A stretch of DNA of 39,006 bases from an uncultured Bacilli bacterium (lineage in GTDB: Bacteria > Bacillota_I > Bacilli_A > RF39 > UBA660), in contig CANRPE010000010.1 in assembly GCA_947632405.1 (NCBI GenBank), forward strand, positions 1 through 39,006, given 5' to 3'. The notes under the pieces are model-generated. The model saw only the letters and a list, made by a program, of their open reading frames with translations, ran no database searches and was not told where the DNA came from. This document shows, one piece after another, positions 18,548-28,100 of this stretch. How positions within the stretch are numbered: the stretch's first letter is position 1; every line of letters starts with the position of its first letter. Both the position numbers and the translations under genes were made by a program.

Positions 18548-20671
18548 CTAAATATGTGTTACTCTAGATTTTATTTCTTTTGTTTTACCAACATTCCAAA
18601 AATTTTCTCCTAAATAACCACAAGTTCTTCTTGCAACATTCATTTTATTTTTATCTTTATTTCCACATTCTGGACATTCCCATTCAAAATTATCATTTAT
18701 CTTAATCTCTCCAGTATAACCACAAACATGGCAATAATCAGATTTTGTATTAAATTCAGCATATTGAATATTATCATAAATAAATTTAACAATTTCTTCC
18801 ATAGCTTTTAGATTTTTTTCCATATTTGGAACTTCGACATAAGAAATACATCCACCAGATGAAATTGGTTGAAATTGACTTTCAAATTTAAATTTAGAAA
18901 AAGCATCAATTTTTTGTCTAACATCTACATGATAACTATTTGTATAATATCCTTTATCTGTTACATTCTTAATTGTTCCAAATTTTTCCTTATCAATTCT
19001 AGCAAAACGATAACATAAACTTTCTGCTGGTGTTCCATATAAAGCAAAGCCTAAACCAGTTTCTTTTTTCCATTCATCACATTTTTTACGCATATATTTC
19101 ATAACTTCTATAGCGAATTGTTCTCCTTCTGGTTCAGTTTGTGGAACCCCTTTCATTAACATTGTTAATTCATAAATTCCTATATAACCTAAAGATAATG
19201 TTGAATAACCACCTTTTAAGTATTTATCTATTTTTTCACCTTTTCCAAGTCGTGAAATTGCACCATATTGCCAATGTATTGGAGAAGTATCACTTAAAGT
19301 TCCAAGTAAAGCTTCATGTCTACACATTAATGCTTCACGACAAAGTTCAAGTCTTTCATCAAATAATTTCCAAAATTTTTCTTCATCACCTTCAGCAATG
19401 ATACCAATTTGAGGTAAGTTAATTGAAACAACACCTTGATTAAATCTTCCTTCAAATTTATAATTTCCATCTTCATCTTTCCATGGTGATAAGAAACTTC
19501 TACAACCCATGGGACTAAAGACATTTCCTTTATAATTTTTACGCATTTCTTTAGCACTAATATAATCAGGATACATTCTTCTTGCAGAACATTTTACAGC
19601 TAAACGTGTTAAATAATCATATTTTCCACCTTTTAAGCAATTATTCTCATCTAAAACATAAACTAACTTTGGAAAAGCTGGAGTAATATATACACCTTTT
19701 TCATTTTTAATTCCTTCATATCTTTGTCTAATAACTTCTTCAAATAACATAGCATTTTCTTCTATATATGGATCATCATCTTTTAAATGCATAAATAAAG
19801 TTACAAAAGGAGATTGACCATTTGTTGTCATTAATGTATTAATTTGATATTGAATAGTTTGAACTCCTGCTTTTACTTCGTCTTTTAAACGCTCTAAAGC
19901 AATAGATTCTATAACATCTTCTTTTAAATCTTTATGATTTTTCTTAATACTTTTAATAAATTTATTTTTACTGATTTTAACAAATTTTCCTAAATGAGAA
20001 AGATCAACAGATTGTCCTCCATATTGATTAGATGCAACAGCTGCGATAATCTGAGTCATAACAGTACATGCTACTTGAAAACTTTTTGGTGGTTCAATCA
20101 TTTTTCCATTCATAACAGTTCCATTTTCTAGCATATCTTTAATATTAATTAGACAACAATTAAATATTGGTTGTACAAAATAATCAGAATCATGGAAATG
20201 TAATACAGCATCATCATGTGCTTTACTAATTTTTTCTGGCAATAAAATTCTACGAGTTAAATCACGTGAAACTTCTCCTGCAATATAATCTCTTTGTGTA
20301 GAAGCTAATACTGTACTTTTATTAGAATTTTCTTCAGCCAATTCTTTATTTGTATTTTTTATTAAACTAAGAATTGATTCATCTGTTGTATTACTTTTTC
20401 TAACTAGTGCTCTTGTATAACGATATGTAATATATTCTTTTGCTAAAGCATATTTTCCAAGATTCATAATTTTTTCTTCAATTATATCTTGAATATCTTC
20501 AACAAGCATTCTTTTCTTTTTTAATCCTTCAATATATTTTACTATATTTTCTATTTGACGATCAGTTACTTTGTCATCATCACTAACGCAATCATTTGCC
20601 TTTCTAATAGCGATTCTAATTTTCTCACGATCGAAATCAACACTTTTACCATCACGTTTTACAACTTTCAT
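18548..20671 (-). CDS. nrdD: Class III (anaerobic) ribonucleoside-triphosphate reductase
   Basis: A 707-residue protein. Residues 1-92 form an ATP-cone (VVKRDGKSVDFDREKI). The reductase barrel includes FHDSDYF, NQYGGQSVDLSHLG and MGCRSFLSPW. A zinc site is made by CHVCG and CPECG (about 637-663). The C-terminal RTCGYLG carries the glycyl-radical Gly near 685. It reduces ribonucleotides to deoxyribonucleotides without oxygen, normally using formate as reductant. The ATG at 20671 is preceded by AGAGAGGT. The promoter faces a divergent Crp/Fnr-family gene with a 16-bp palindrome between them. Confidence 0.97.
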   Translation of the reverse strand: MKVVKRDGKSVDFDREKIRIAIRKANDCVSDDDKVTDRQIENIVKYIEGLKKKRMLVEDIQDIIEEKIMNLGKYALAKEYITYRYTRALVRKSNTTDESILSLIKNTNKELAEENSNKSTVLASTQRDYIAGEVSRDLTRRILLPEKISKAHDDAVLHFHDSDYFVQPIFNCCLINIKDMLENGTVMNGKMIEPPKSFQVACTVMTQIIAAVASNQYGGQSVDLSHLGKFVKISKNKFIKSIKKNHKDLKEDVIESIALERLKDEVKAGVQTIQYQINTLMTTNGQSPFVTLFMHLKDDDPYIEENAMLFEEVIRQRYEGIKNEKGVYITPAFPKLVYVLDENNCLKGGKYDYLTRLAVKCSARRMYPDYISAKEMRKNYKGNVFSPMGCRSFLSPWKDEDGNYKFEGRFNQGVVSINLPQIGIIAEGDEEKFWKLFDERLELCREALMCRHEALLGTLSDTSPIHWQYGAISRLGKGEKIDKYLKGGYSTLSLGYIGIYELTMLMKGVPQTEPEGEQFAIEVMKYMRKKCDEWKKETGLGFALYGTPAESLCYRFARIDKEKFGTIKNVTDKGYYTNSYHVDVRQKIDAFSKFKFESQFQPISSGGCISYVEVPNMEKNLKAMEEIVKFIYDNIQYAEFNTKSDYCHVCGYTGEIKINDNFEWECPECGNKDKNKMNVARRTCGYLGENFWNVGKTKEIKSRVTHI

Positions 20672-20702
20672 AATGTGTACCTCTCTTTCTATTTACAAAT
20701 TC

Positions 20703-20708
20703 ATCATA
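20703..20708 (-). promoter_or_regulatory. -10 box of nrdD operon
   Basis: Minus strand TATGAT; no recognisable -35 lies 16-18 nt upstream. The predicted start near 20696 puts the palindrome centre at about -41.5, the usual class II activator position for Crp/Fnr proteins. Confidence 0.5.
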
Positions 20709-20729
20709 TTTCTAATTTTGAAAAAATAC

Positions 20730-20745
20730 TGTTGCAATTGCAACA
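20730..20745. promoter_or_regulatory. 16-bp palindromic operator between nrdD and Crp/Fnr gene
   Basis: TGTTGCAATTGCAACA is a perfect inverted repeat, of the size and symmetry bound by Crp/Fnr-family dimers. Its left part contains the -35 (TTGCAA, 20732-20737) of the rightward regulator gene, so binding there should block that promoter. It also lies upstream of a -35-less nrdD promoter. The best candidate ligand is the adjacent regulator. Confidence 0.7.
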
Positions 20746-20760
20746 ATTTTACATTATAAT
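20732..20760 (+). promoter_or_regulatory. Promoter of Crp/Fnr-family gene
   Basis: TTGCAA (20732-20737), 17-nt spacer, TATAAT (20755-20760). The -35 is embedded in the palindrome. Confidence 0.7.
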
Positions 20761-20788
20761 TTTATTAAGGATTTAGGAGGTGTTCAAA

Positions 20789-21424
20789 ATGCTTGAAAAA
20801 CCTAGAATTTATCAAAATATTGAACAAAAAAATTTAAAAAAATTATTAAACAGTTTACAGTCAAATACACTTTTTTACAAAAATAATCAAACTATTGCCT
20901 ACTCTATTGGTAATAGAGAAATTATAGGAATTATTGAAGAAGGAAAAGCAAATTTAGTTAGATTTGACTATGATGGAAAACGAACTATTTTAGAAGAAAT
21001 GAATGAAGGAGATATTTTTTCAGATTTATTTATTTCTACCGATAATGGAGAATTATCAGTAATTTCAACAACTGATTGTAAAGTTACTTTTATTGAATAT
21101 CCTGAATTAATTGAAGAAGCTAAAAAATCTCATACTGCTTTACTTGTTATTAATAATTTAATTCAATTAATGGCAAATAAATTAGTAAAAAGAAATGAAA
21201 GAATTGAATTACTAACAACTAGAAGTATTCGAAATAAATTACTAAATTATTTTGAATTACAAGCTAAGAAAAATAATTCTAAATCTTTTAATTTAGAATA
21301 TTCATATACAGATTTAGCTGATTATTTATCAGTAGATCGTAGTGCCATGATGAGAGAATTAAAGAATTTAAAAGATGATAATTTAATTACAGATACTAAT
21401 AAAAAAATTACTATTTTATATTAA
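20789..21424 (+). CDS. Crp/Fnr-family transcription regulator
   Basis: A 211-residue regulator. Residues about 15-115 form the cyclic-nucleotide-binding-type beta-barrel (IIGIIEEGKANLVRFDYDG, EEMNEGDIFSDL). A long helix follows, then a winged helix-turn-helix with YTDLADYLSVDRSAMMREL as the recognition region. There is no Cys cluster of the FNR [4Fe-4S] type and the phosphate-binding cassette of CRP is not evident, so the signal is unknown. The start is the ATG at 20789: AGGAGGTG lies just upstream, and the longer GTG start at 20780 is inside that SD. Context suggests autoregulation and control of the divergent anaerobic nrdD-nrdG-dut operon. Confidence 0.88.
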   Translation: MLEKPRIYQNIEQKNLKKLLNSLQSNTLFYKNNQTIAYSIGNREIIGIIEEGKANLVRFDYDGKRTILEEMNEGDIFSDLFISTDNGELSVISTTDCKVTFIEYPELIEEAKKSHTALLVINNLIQLMANKLVKRNERIELLTTRSIRNKLLNYFELQAKKNNSKSFNLEYSYTDLADYLSVDRSAMMRELKNLKDDNLITDTNKKITILY

Positions 21425-21425
21425 T

Positions 21426-23579
21426 TTATCTTTCAAGTAAGCTTAAACTTACTTTTTCTTTTTCTAATGAAATATCATCGACATAACAATCAACAATATC
21501 ACCAACACTAAATAAATCAGATGGATGTTTTATAAAGTTTTTACTTAATTTAGAAATATGGGCAAGTCCATCATTATGAAGACCAATATCAATAAATAAA
21601 CCAAAGTCAACTACATTTCTAACTGTTCCTTGTAATTTCATACCTACTGCTAAATCTTTAATTTCTAAAATATCACTTTTGAGGATAGGTTGTGGCATTT
21701 CATCTCGTGGATCTAAATTTGGTTTTTTCAAAGAAGAAATAACATCTTCTAAAGTATAACTATCTGTTTGTAATTTTTTAGTCATCGTTTCAATTGAAAT
21801 TTCATCTAATTTTTTTATTAATTTATCAGTTCCAATATCTTCTTTTGTACAGTTTATTTCTTCTAATAATTTTAGTACGATTTCATAACTTTCAGGATGA
21901 ATTGCTGTTGCATCTAAAACATCTATTCCATCAGTAATTCTTAAAAATCCAATTGCTTGAAGATAGGCTTTGTCTGTTAATAATTTTTGTTTTTTGATTT
22001 CTAATCTTGAAGTTATTTTTCCTTTTTGTTCACGATAAGCTATTATCTTGTCAATTGCTTTTTTTGTAAGACCTGAAACATATTTCAATAAAGATGGTGA
22101 TGCAGTATTAATATTAACTCCCACACTATTAACACATTTTTCTACAACAAAATCTAACAAATTTGATAGTTTTTTTTGACTAACATCATGTTGATATAAT
22201 CCTACACCAATTCCTTCTGGTGGAATTTTAACAAGCTCAGCTAAAGGATCTTGTAATCTTCGACCAATGCTTACTGCACTACGTTTTTCAACAGCTAAAT
22301 TAGGAAATTCTTCAATAGCTACTTTAGAAGCACTATAAATAGATGCTCCTGCTTCTGAAACAATGACATATTTACATGATAAATTATATTTCTTTATCAT
22401 ATTTATACAAAATTTTTCTGATTCACGAGAAGCAGTACCATTTCCAATAGCAATAACATCTACATTATATTTATTAATTAAAGCTACAACATTTTCCATT
22501 TCTTTATTTAACTTTTCTAAAGGAATATTATTTAAAAATGGTTTAATTACTGTTGAATCTAAATATTTACCTGTTTTGTCAATAACAGCTAATTTACAAC
22601 CATTGACAAAACCTGGATCAAAAGCTAAAACAACTTTTTCTTTAAGTGGTGGCGTTAAAAGTAATGCCTCTAAATTTTTACCAAAATTTTCAATAGCCGC
22701 TTCTTCACCTTTTTCAGTTAAATCACTACGAATTTCTCTTTCAATAGATGGCGCAATTAATCTTTTATAAGAATCTTCAATAGCTTCTTTAATATAGTTA
22801 ACGACAAAACTATTTTCATTTTTAATTAATTTTTTTTCTAAAAAAGTAATAATTTCTTGTTTTTCTACATTTAAAGAAACTGTTAATACTTTTTCATTTT
22901 CACCACGATTTAAAGCAAGTATTCTATGAGCCTTAATCCACTTTATAGGTTCTTGATAAGAATAGTACATTTCATAAATTTTACCTTCATCATTTGCTTT
23001 AGCTTTTTTACTAGATGTGATAACCCCATTTTTATAAAAATAATTACGAATCCATTTTCGATAACTAGCATTATCACTAATCCATTCTGCAATAATATAT
23101 TTTGCTCCTTCTATACATTTAGAAAGAGGTAAATCTTCTTTTATAAACTTAGCTGATAACTCCTCAATAGTTCCTGTTAAAGGATATGACATCATCATCT
23201 TAGCTAGTGGTTCTAAACCTAAAGCTATGGCTTCAGTAGCCTTAGTTTTTTTCTTCTCTTTATATGGACGATATATATCTTCTACTTCTACTAATTTAGA
23301 ACAATTTAAAATAGCCATTTTTAATTCATCTGTTAAAAGATTTTTTTCATCTATTAATCTAATAACATCTTCTTTACGTTTTAATAAATTTTCTTGATAA
23401 AGATATACTTCATTAATTTTTCTTATCATTTCCTCATCTAAAGCATTAGTTGCTTCTTTTCTATATCTTGCAATAAAAGGAACTGTATTTCCTTCACTAA
23501 GTAAAGTTAATACTGTTACTACTTGCTTTTGTGTAATATTTAAATCTTCACTAATTTCCTTAATAATAAACTCATTCAT
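21426..23579 (-). CDS. tex: Tex-type S1 RNA-binding transcription accessory protein
   Basis: A 717-residue Tex homologue of normal length. The N-terminal helical region begins with EISEDLNITQKQV and includes VPFIARYRKEATNALDE. A YqgF-like RNase H fold sits near residues 325-430 (FDPGFVNGCKLAVID), helix-hairpin-helix segments near 490-560 (SVGVNINTASPSLL), and an S1 domain at the C-terminus (GTVRNVVDFGLFIDIGLHNDGLAHIS). Tex proteins bind nucleic acid and affect transcription and stress survival. Its stop codon is one base from the stop of the converging Crp/Fnr gene, so no terminator lies between them. Confidence 0.95.
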   Translation of the reverse strand: MNEFIIKEISEDLNITQKQVVTVLTLLSEGNTVPFIARYRKEATNALDEEMIRKINEVYLYQENLLKRKEDVIRLIDEKNLLTDELKMAILNCSKLVEVEDIYRPYKEKKKTKATEAIALGLEPLAKMMMSYPLTGTIEELSAKFIKEDLPLSKCIEGAKYIIAEWISDNASYRKWIRNYFYKNGVITSSKKAKANDEGKIYEMYYSYQEPIKWIKAHRILALNRGENEKVLTVSLNVEKQEIITFLEKKLIKNENSFVVNYIKEAIEDSYKRLIAPSIEREIRSDLTEKGEEAAIENFGKNLEALLLTPPLKEKVVLAFDPGFVNGCKLAVIDKTGKYLDSTVIKPFLNNIPLEKLNKEMENVVALINKYNVDVIAIGNGTASRESEKFCINMIKKYNLSCKYVIVSEAGASIYSASKVAIEEFPNLAVEKRSAVSIGRRLQDPLAELVKIPPEGIGVGLYQHDVSQKKLSNLLDFVVEKCVNSVGVNINTASPSLLKYVSGLTKKAIDKIIAYREQKGKITSRLEIKKQKLLTDKAYLQAIGFLRITDGIDVLDATAIHPESYEIVLKLLEEINCTKEDIGTDKLIKKLDEISIETMTKKLQTDSYTLEDVISSLKKPNLDPRDEMPQPILKSDILEIKDLAVGMKLQGTVRNVVDFGLFIDIGLHNDGLAHISKLSKNFIKHPSDLFSVGDIVDCYVDDISLEKEKVSLSLLER

Positions 23580-23610
23580 AAACTACACCTCGTTCTTATC
23601 ATACCAAAAT

Positions 23611-23633
23611 AAAAAATCAATAAAAAGTATTGA
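23611..23633 (-). terminator. Terminator after trxB
   Basis: Minus strand TCAATA-CTTTT-TATTGA followed by T6 (23611-23616). The stem is AT-rich and may be leaky; tex has only a weak promoter (TATGAT at 23598-23603), so read-through into tex is possible. Confidence 0.6.
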
Positions 23634-23639
23634 CTTTTT

Positions 23640-24542
23640 TTATTTTTTATTTTTGTTTATATAGAAAATAGCTTCAGTTGCCGCGATAGCACCATCTGAG
23701 GCAGCTGTAACTAATTGTCGTAATTTTTTTTGTCTAATATCTCCTGCTACAAACACACCTTCAATATTAGTATGACAATTTTCACTAGAAGAAATATAAC
23801 CATCATCAGTTAATTCTAAAACTTTAGCTAAACTATAATTATTAGGATTTTTTCCTATAGCAATAAATAATCCAGAAATAGAAATATCTTTAATATTATT
23901 TTCTTTATCAATAATTTCTACTCCTTCTAAAAATTCATTACCATAAATTTTATTAACCTTAGAATTACAAATAATTTCTACATTTTCTTTAGTTTTTAAC
24001 TGTTCTAATGAAGATTCTGCTGCTCTAAATTCATCTCTACGATGAATTAAATATACTTTATGACAAAGATTAGATAAATAGAGAGCTTCTTCAATAGCAG
24101 TATTTCCTCCACCTACTACCATAACATCTTTATTTTTATAGAAATTACCATCGCAAGTAGCGCAATAAGAAACTCCTTTTCCTAAAAATTGCTTTTCACC
24201 ATTTATTTCTAAATTTCTAGGTATTAAGCCTGTTGCAATAATAATTGCTTTTGCTTGATATTTTGCTTTATTAGTAATTACTTCTTTATTTTCTGTAATA
24301 TCTTTTACTTCTTCATATTTAATTTCTCCATTAAATTCTTTTACTTGTTGATAAATATTAGTAGCTAAATCATAGCCACTTATATTTAAAAAACCAGGAT
24401 AATTATTAACTGAAGAAGATTTAATAATTTGTCCTCCATAGTTATCTTTTTCTAAAATAAGAACTTTTTTATTTGCTTGAAGTGCATAAATAGCACTAGT
24501 AAGTCCTGCAATACCTGCACCAACAATAATAATATCGTACAT
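23640..24542 (-). CDS. trxB: Thioredoxin reductase
   Basis: A 300-residue flavoprotein. The FAD-binding GAGIAGLTSAIYA is at residues 8-20, the redox-active CATC near 132-135, the NAD(P)H-binding GGGNTAIEEALYL near 150 with HRRDEFRA (typical of NADPH preference), and the second FAD motif GVFVAGDIR near 262. It reduces thioredoxin. Its ATG shares one base with the trxA stop (TAATG), giving tight coupling. Confidence 0.95.
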   Translation of the reverse strand: MYDIIIVGAGIAGLTSAIYALQANKKVLILEKDNYGGQIIKSSSVNNYPGFLNISGYDLATNIYQQVKEFNGEIKYEEVKDITENKEVITNKAKYQAKAIIIATGLIPRNLEINGEKQFLGKGVSYCATCDGNFYKNKDVMVVGGGNTAIEEALYLSNLCHKVYLIHRRDEFRAAESSLEQLKTKENVEIICNSKVNKIYGNEFLEGVEIIDKENNIKDISISGLFIAIGKNPNNYSLAKVLELTDDGYISSSENCHTNIEGVFVAGDIRQKKLRQLVTAASDGAIAATEAIFYINKNKK

Positions 24543-24853
24543 TATATTTCTAAAAACTCCTTTAATTCATCCATACTTTTAAAACCAATTGAGCTTTTGA
24601 TTACTTCTTTATTTTCAAAAACAAATAAAGCAGGAATAGACATAATACCATAAGTTTTAGCAATTTTTTCAGCATTATCAACATTTAATTTAACAAAATT
24701 ATATTTAGTTGTTTCCGTTGAAAGTTTATCTATAATTGGACTTAACATTTTACATGGACCACACCAATCTGCATAAAAATCTACTACTACTTTTTCCTTA
24801 GAATTTAAAACTTTTTCTTCAAAATCTGCTTCTTTTATTTCAAGTACTGCCAT
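24542..24853 (-). CDS. trxA: Thioredoxin
   Basis: A 103-residue thioredoxin with the active-site WCGPC near residue 29 and the cis-Pro loop IMSIPALFVF near 70. It is reduced by the adjacent TrxB and serves as a general disulfide reductase. The start is the ATG at 24853: AGGAG (24863-24867) is nine bases upstream, whereas the ATG at 24862 abuts the SD. It is the first gene of trxA-trxB, with an extended -10 promoter just upstream. Confidence 0.95.
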   Translation of the reverse strand: MAVLEIKEADFEEKVLNSKEKVVVDFYADWCGPCKMLSPIIDKLSTETTKYNFVKLNVDNAEKIAKTYGIMSIPALFVFENKEVIKSSIGFKSMDELKEFLEI

Positions 24854-24876
24854 TATTTTCATCTCCTTTTTTATTC

Positions 24877-24885
24877 ATTATATCA
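24877..24885 (-). promoter_or_regulatory. Extended -10 promoter of trxA-trxB
   Basis: Minus strand TGATATAAT with no strong -35, about 24 nt upstream of the trxA ATG. Confidence 0.6.
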
Positions 24886-24932
24886 TATAGAAAATTAAAT
24901 CAAATTTTTTTTAAAAAAATTGTATTTTTTTG

Positions 24933-24964
24933 TTGACAAATTATTTACTTTCGGTTAGTATAAT
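24933..24964 (+). promoter_or_regulatory. Promoter of candidate small RNA
   Basis: Consensus TTGACA (24933-24938) followed by TAGTAT at 17 nt (24956-24961) or TATAAT at 20 nt (24959-24964). The -35 is the only perfect TTGACA I noticed in the window. Confidence 0.65.
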
Positions 24965-24965
24965 A

Positions 24966-25071
24966 ATCACCAATTCGGCATTAGGCGAATTGGTCGCTAG
25001 TATCACACTAGCCAACCCCTTTTTATTCTTTTTGGAGACTGCCCTCAGGGGGTGCAGTCTCTTATTTTTTT
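24966..25071 (+). ncRNA. Candidate structured small RNA (three hairpins)
   Basis: Between the promoter and a terminator lie three strong hairpins: ACCAATTCG/CGAATTGGT (24969-24994, 9 bp), GCTAGT/ACTAGC (24996-25012, 6 bp) and GAGACTGC/GCAGTCTC (25035-25061, 8 bp, loop rich in C and G). The last is followed by TTATTTTTTT. Between hairpins two and three is a single-stranded CCAACCCCTTTTT segment. No ORF with an SD fits, and no rightward gene follows, so it is not a leader. It does not match tRNA, 6S, tmRNA or SRP RNA as I know them. The C-rich segments could pair with Shine-Dalgarno sequences, but targets are unknown. Confidence 0.65.
25035..25071 (+). terminator. Terminator of small RNA
   Basis: 8-bp GC-containing stem GAGACTGC/GCAGTCTC with an 11-nt loop, followed by TTATTTTTTT. 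Confidence 0.85.
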
Positions 25072-25092
25072 AATTATATAAAATTTTAATAT

Positions 25093-25118
25093 AAAAAAAT
25101 GATAATTTTTTTTATCAT
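25093..25118 (-). terminator. Terminator of nifJ
   Basis: Minus strand ATGATAA/TTATCAT stem followed by T7. A second copy of the ATGATAA arm (25124-25130) lies just upstream, so two alternative pairings exist. Confidence 0.65.
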
Positions 25119-25134
25119 TTTTTTTATCATTTTT

Positions 25135-28100
25135 TTATTTTTTTTCTAAACTCTCATAAAATTCATATCTTTCTTCAGCATTAATTTTATTTTGTTCTAA
25201 TTTATCTTTATAATCTTTGGAAATTTTCTTTAGAGAACGATATCTATCTTCACCACCAATAAATTCATAATATTTAGAAAAATCTGCTTTAGCATCCATT
25301 TTAAATTTCTTAGTTTCTGGATTATAATGAAATATTGGAAAATATCCTGATTCTGTAGCTAATTTTTCTTCTAATATGCTATTATTCATTCCTTTTATGA
25401 TTCCTTGAGCAATACATGGAGCATAGCAAACAATAATAGATGGACCATCATATTGTTCTGCTTCTTCTAATACTTTTATAGCTTGATTAGGATTAGCTCC
25501 AAGCGAAATAGCTCCTACATATACATGAGAATAAGTAAGTGCAATTTTTAATAAATCTTTTTTTTCAGCACTTTTACCACTAGAAGCAAATTTAGCAACA
25601 GCTCCTTTTCTTGTTGACTTAGAAGCTTGACCACCTGTATTAGAATATACTTCTGTATCAAGAACTAAAATATTAACATTTTCATGATTTGCTAGAATAT
25701 GATCAATTCCATTATAACCAATATCATAAGCCCAACCATCGCCACCAATAATCCAAAAAGAACGTGGTCTAATAAAATCTTTTAATTCTAACAATTCATC
25801 TATTTTTGTTTCATCAATAATTTTTAATAATTCATCTGCTGTTTCTAAAGTAATATCAGCACAATAATTTTTATATATTTTTTGTTCACTTTTCTTAACT
25901 AAATTTAAATTATTTTTAATTAGAGTAACAATTCTATTTTTCATAGAAATATCAGCAATTTTCATACCATAACCATATTCAGCATTATCTTCAAATAACG
26001 AATTGGCCCAAGGAACAGAATATGGCATATTAGGTGCACTCGCTCCATAAATAGAAGAACAACCTGTTGCATTAGCGATAATTAAACGTTCACCAAATAA
26101 CTGAGTTAATAACTTTAAATATGCAGTTTCTCCACAACCAGCACATGCTCCACTATATTCAAATTTAGGAGTTTTAAATTGACTATTTTTAACTGTATTT
26201 AAAGGAAATACTTCTTTTTCTTTTACATCATTAAATAAATAATTATGAATTTCATCTAATTCTTGTTCTAATTCTTCATTTTTATCTTTCATAACAATAG
26301 CTTTTTGTTGTTTTTTACCAGGACAAATACTACTACATAATGAACAACCTGTACAATCTTTTGGACTAATACCAATTGTATATTTATAGTTTTTATCTTT
26401 AATATTGGCATCTATTAATTGTTTTTGAACAATATCTGGAGCATCAATAACTTCTTTTTCATCTAATAAAAATGGTCTAATAACTGCATGTGGACAAACT
26501 AATGAGCATAAATTACATGTAATACAGTTTTCACTATTAAAACAAGGTAAACTTTCACTAATATTGCGCTTTTCTAATTTTGTTGTTGCTATTTCAAAAG
26601 AACCATCTGGATTTTTAATAAAATCAGATACTTTTAACTTGTCGCCCTCCATTGAATTAATAATCTCAAAAGTTGTTTTTTTCTTTTCAATTTCTTCAGT
26701 AAAATCAACATCCGGAATTTTTACTTGAATAATATTATCTAATACTTCATCAATAGCTTTTAAATTTTTAGCAGTAACATCGCCACCCTTATTTTGAAAT
26801 CTTTTTTCAATACTTCTTTTAATTTCTTCTTTAGCATAATTAAAATCAATAACTTTTCCTAATTTAAAGATTAATATTTCCATCATTGCACTAATTTTTC
26901 CAGGAATTTTATTTTCTCGTGCAATTTTACTAGCATCTACAATATAAAATCTAATGTTTCTACGTTGTAAAATCTTTTTATCTTTTGAAGACATATTTTT
27001 TAAAACTTCATCAGGAGTCATACTAGTATTTAATAAGAAAATTCCATTTTGTTTAATTTTATCTAACATTCTAAGTCTAGATAAATATCTATCTTTAGTA
27101 CATACAATTAATGAAGCTTTTTCAATATAGTATGTAGATCTAATTGTTTTTTTATCAAAACGCATATGACTAACTGTAACACCACCAGATTTTTTAGAAT
27201 CATATTGAAAATAGCCTTGAACATACGCTCTAGTAGCTTCTCCTGTTATTTTCATTAAATCTTTAGTTGCTGATACCATTCCATCAGAACCATATCCATA
27301 AACTAAAAATTCTGTACTAGTTGTAGGTAAGGTAAATGATTCATCATATGAAATTGATAATTTTGTAATATCATCTACAATTCCTACTGTAAAATTAGAA
27401 TGACATTCTCGACTATCTAAAAAATCATATACACCTTTTATCATTGCTGGAGTTGTATTTTTACTAGCAAGACCATATCTTCCTCCAACTACTGTTACTT
27501 TAGCATCTTTTTCTTTTAAGACTCTAACAACATCTAAATAAAGTGGTTCACCATTACTACCTGCCTCTTTAGTACGATCTAAAACAGCTATTTTTTTAAC
27601 AGTTTTAGGTAGAGCACTTAAAAAATATTTTGTACTAAATGGCCTATATAAATGAACTTCTATTAACCCAATTGTTTGGTTTTTTTCTTCAACAAGATAA
27701 TCAATTGTTTCTTTAATTGTTTCACATACAGATCCCATGGCTACAATAACTTTAGTAGCATCTTTATGACCATAATATTGAAAAGGAGCATAATTTTTTC
27801 CTGTAATTTCATTTATTTTTTCCATATATTCATTTACAATATCTGGTAGCTTATCATAATATTCATTTCTAACTTCAGTCGCTTGAAAATAAATATCTTC
27901 ATTTTGATTAGTTCCTTTAATTACTGGTTTTGAAGGATTTAGTGCTCTGTTACGAAATTCTTTTAATTTTTTTTGGTCTATTAATTCCTTTACTTTTTCA
28001 AAATCAATAACATCAATCTTTTGTAACTCATGGGAAGTTCTAAATCCATCAAAGAAATTAAGAAATGGAATACTACCTTTAATTGCTGCTAAATAACTAA

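Noticed and set aside
20672-20788. NrdR boxes upstream of nrdD
   Set aside because: No pair of NrdR-type 16-mers is visible; only the TGTTGCAATTGCAACA palindrome is present.
24966-25071. Riboswitch or leader for nifJ or trxA
   Set aside because: The promoter and terminator point rightward while both neighbouring genes are on the other strand.
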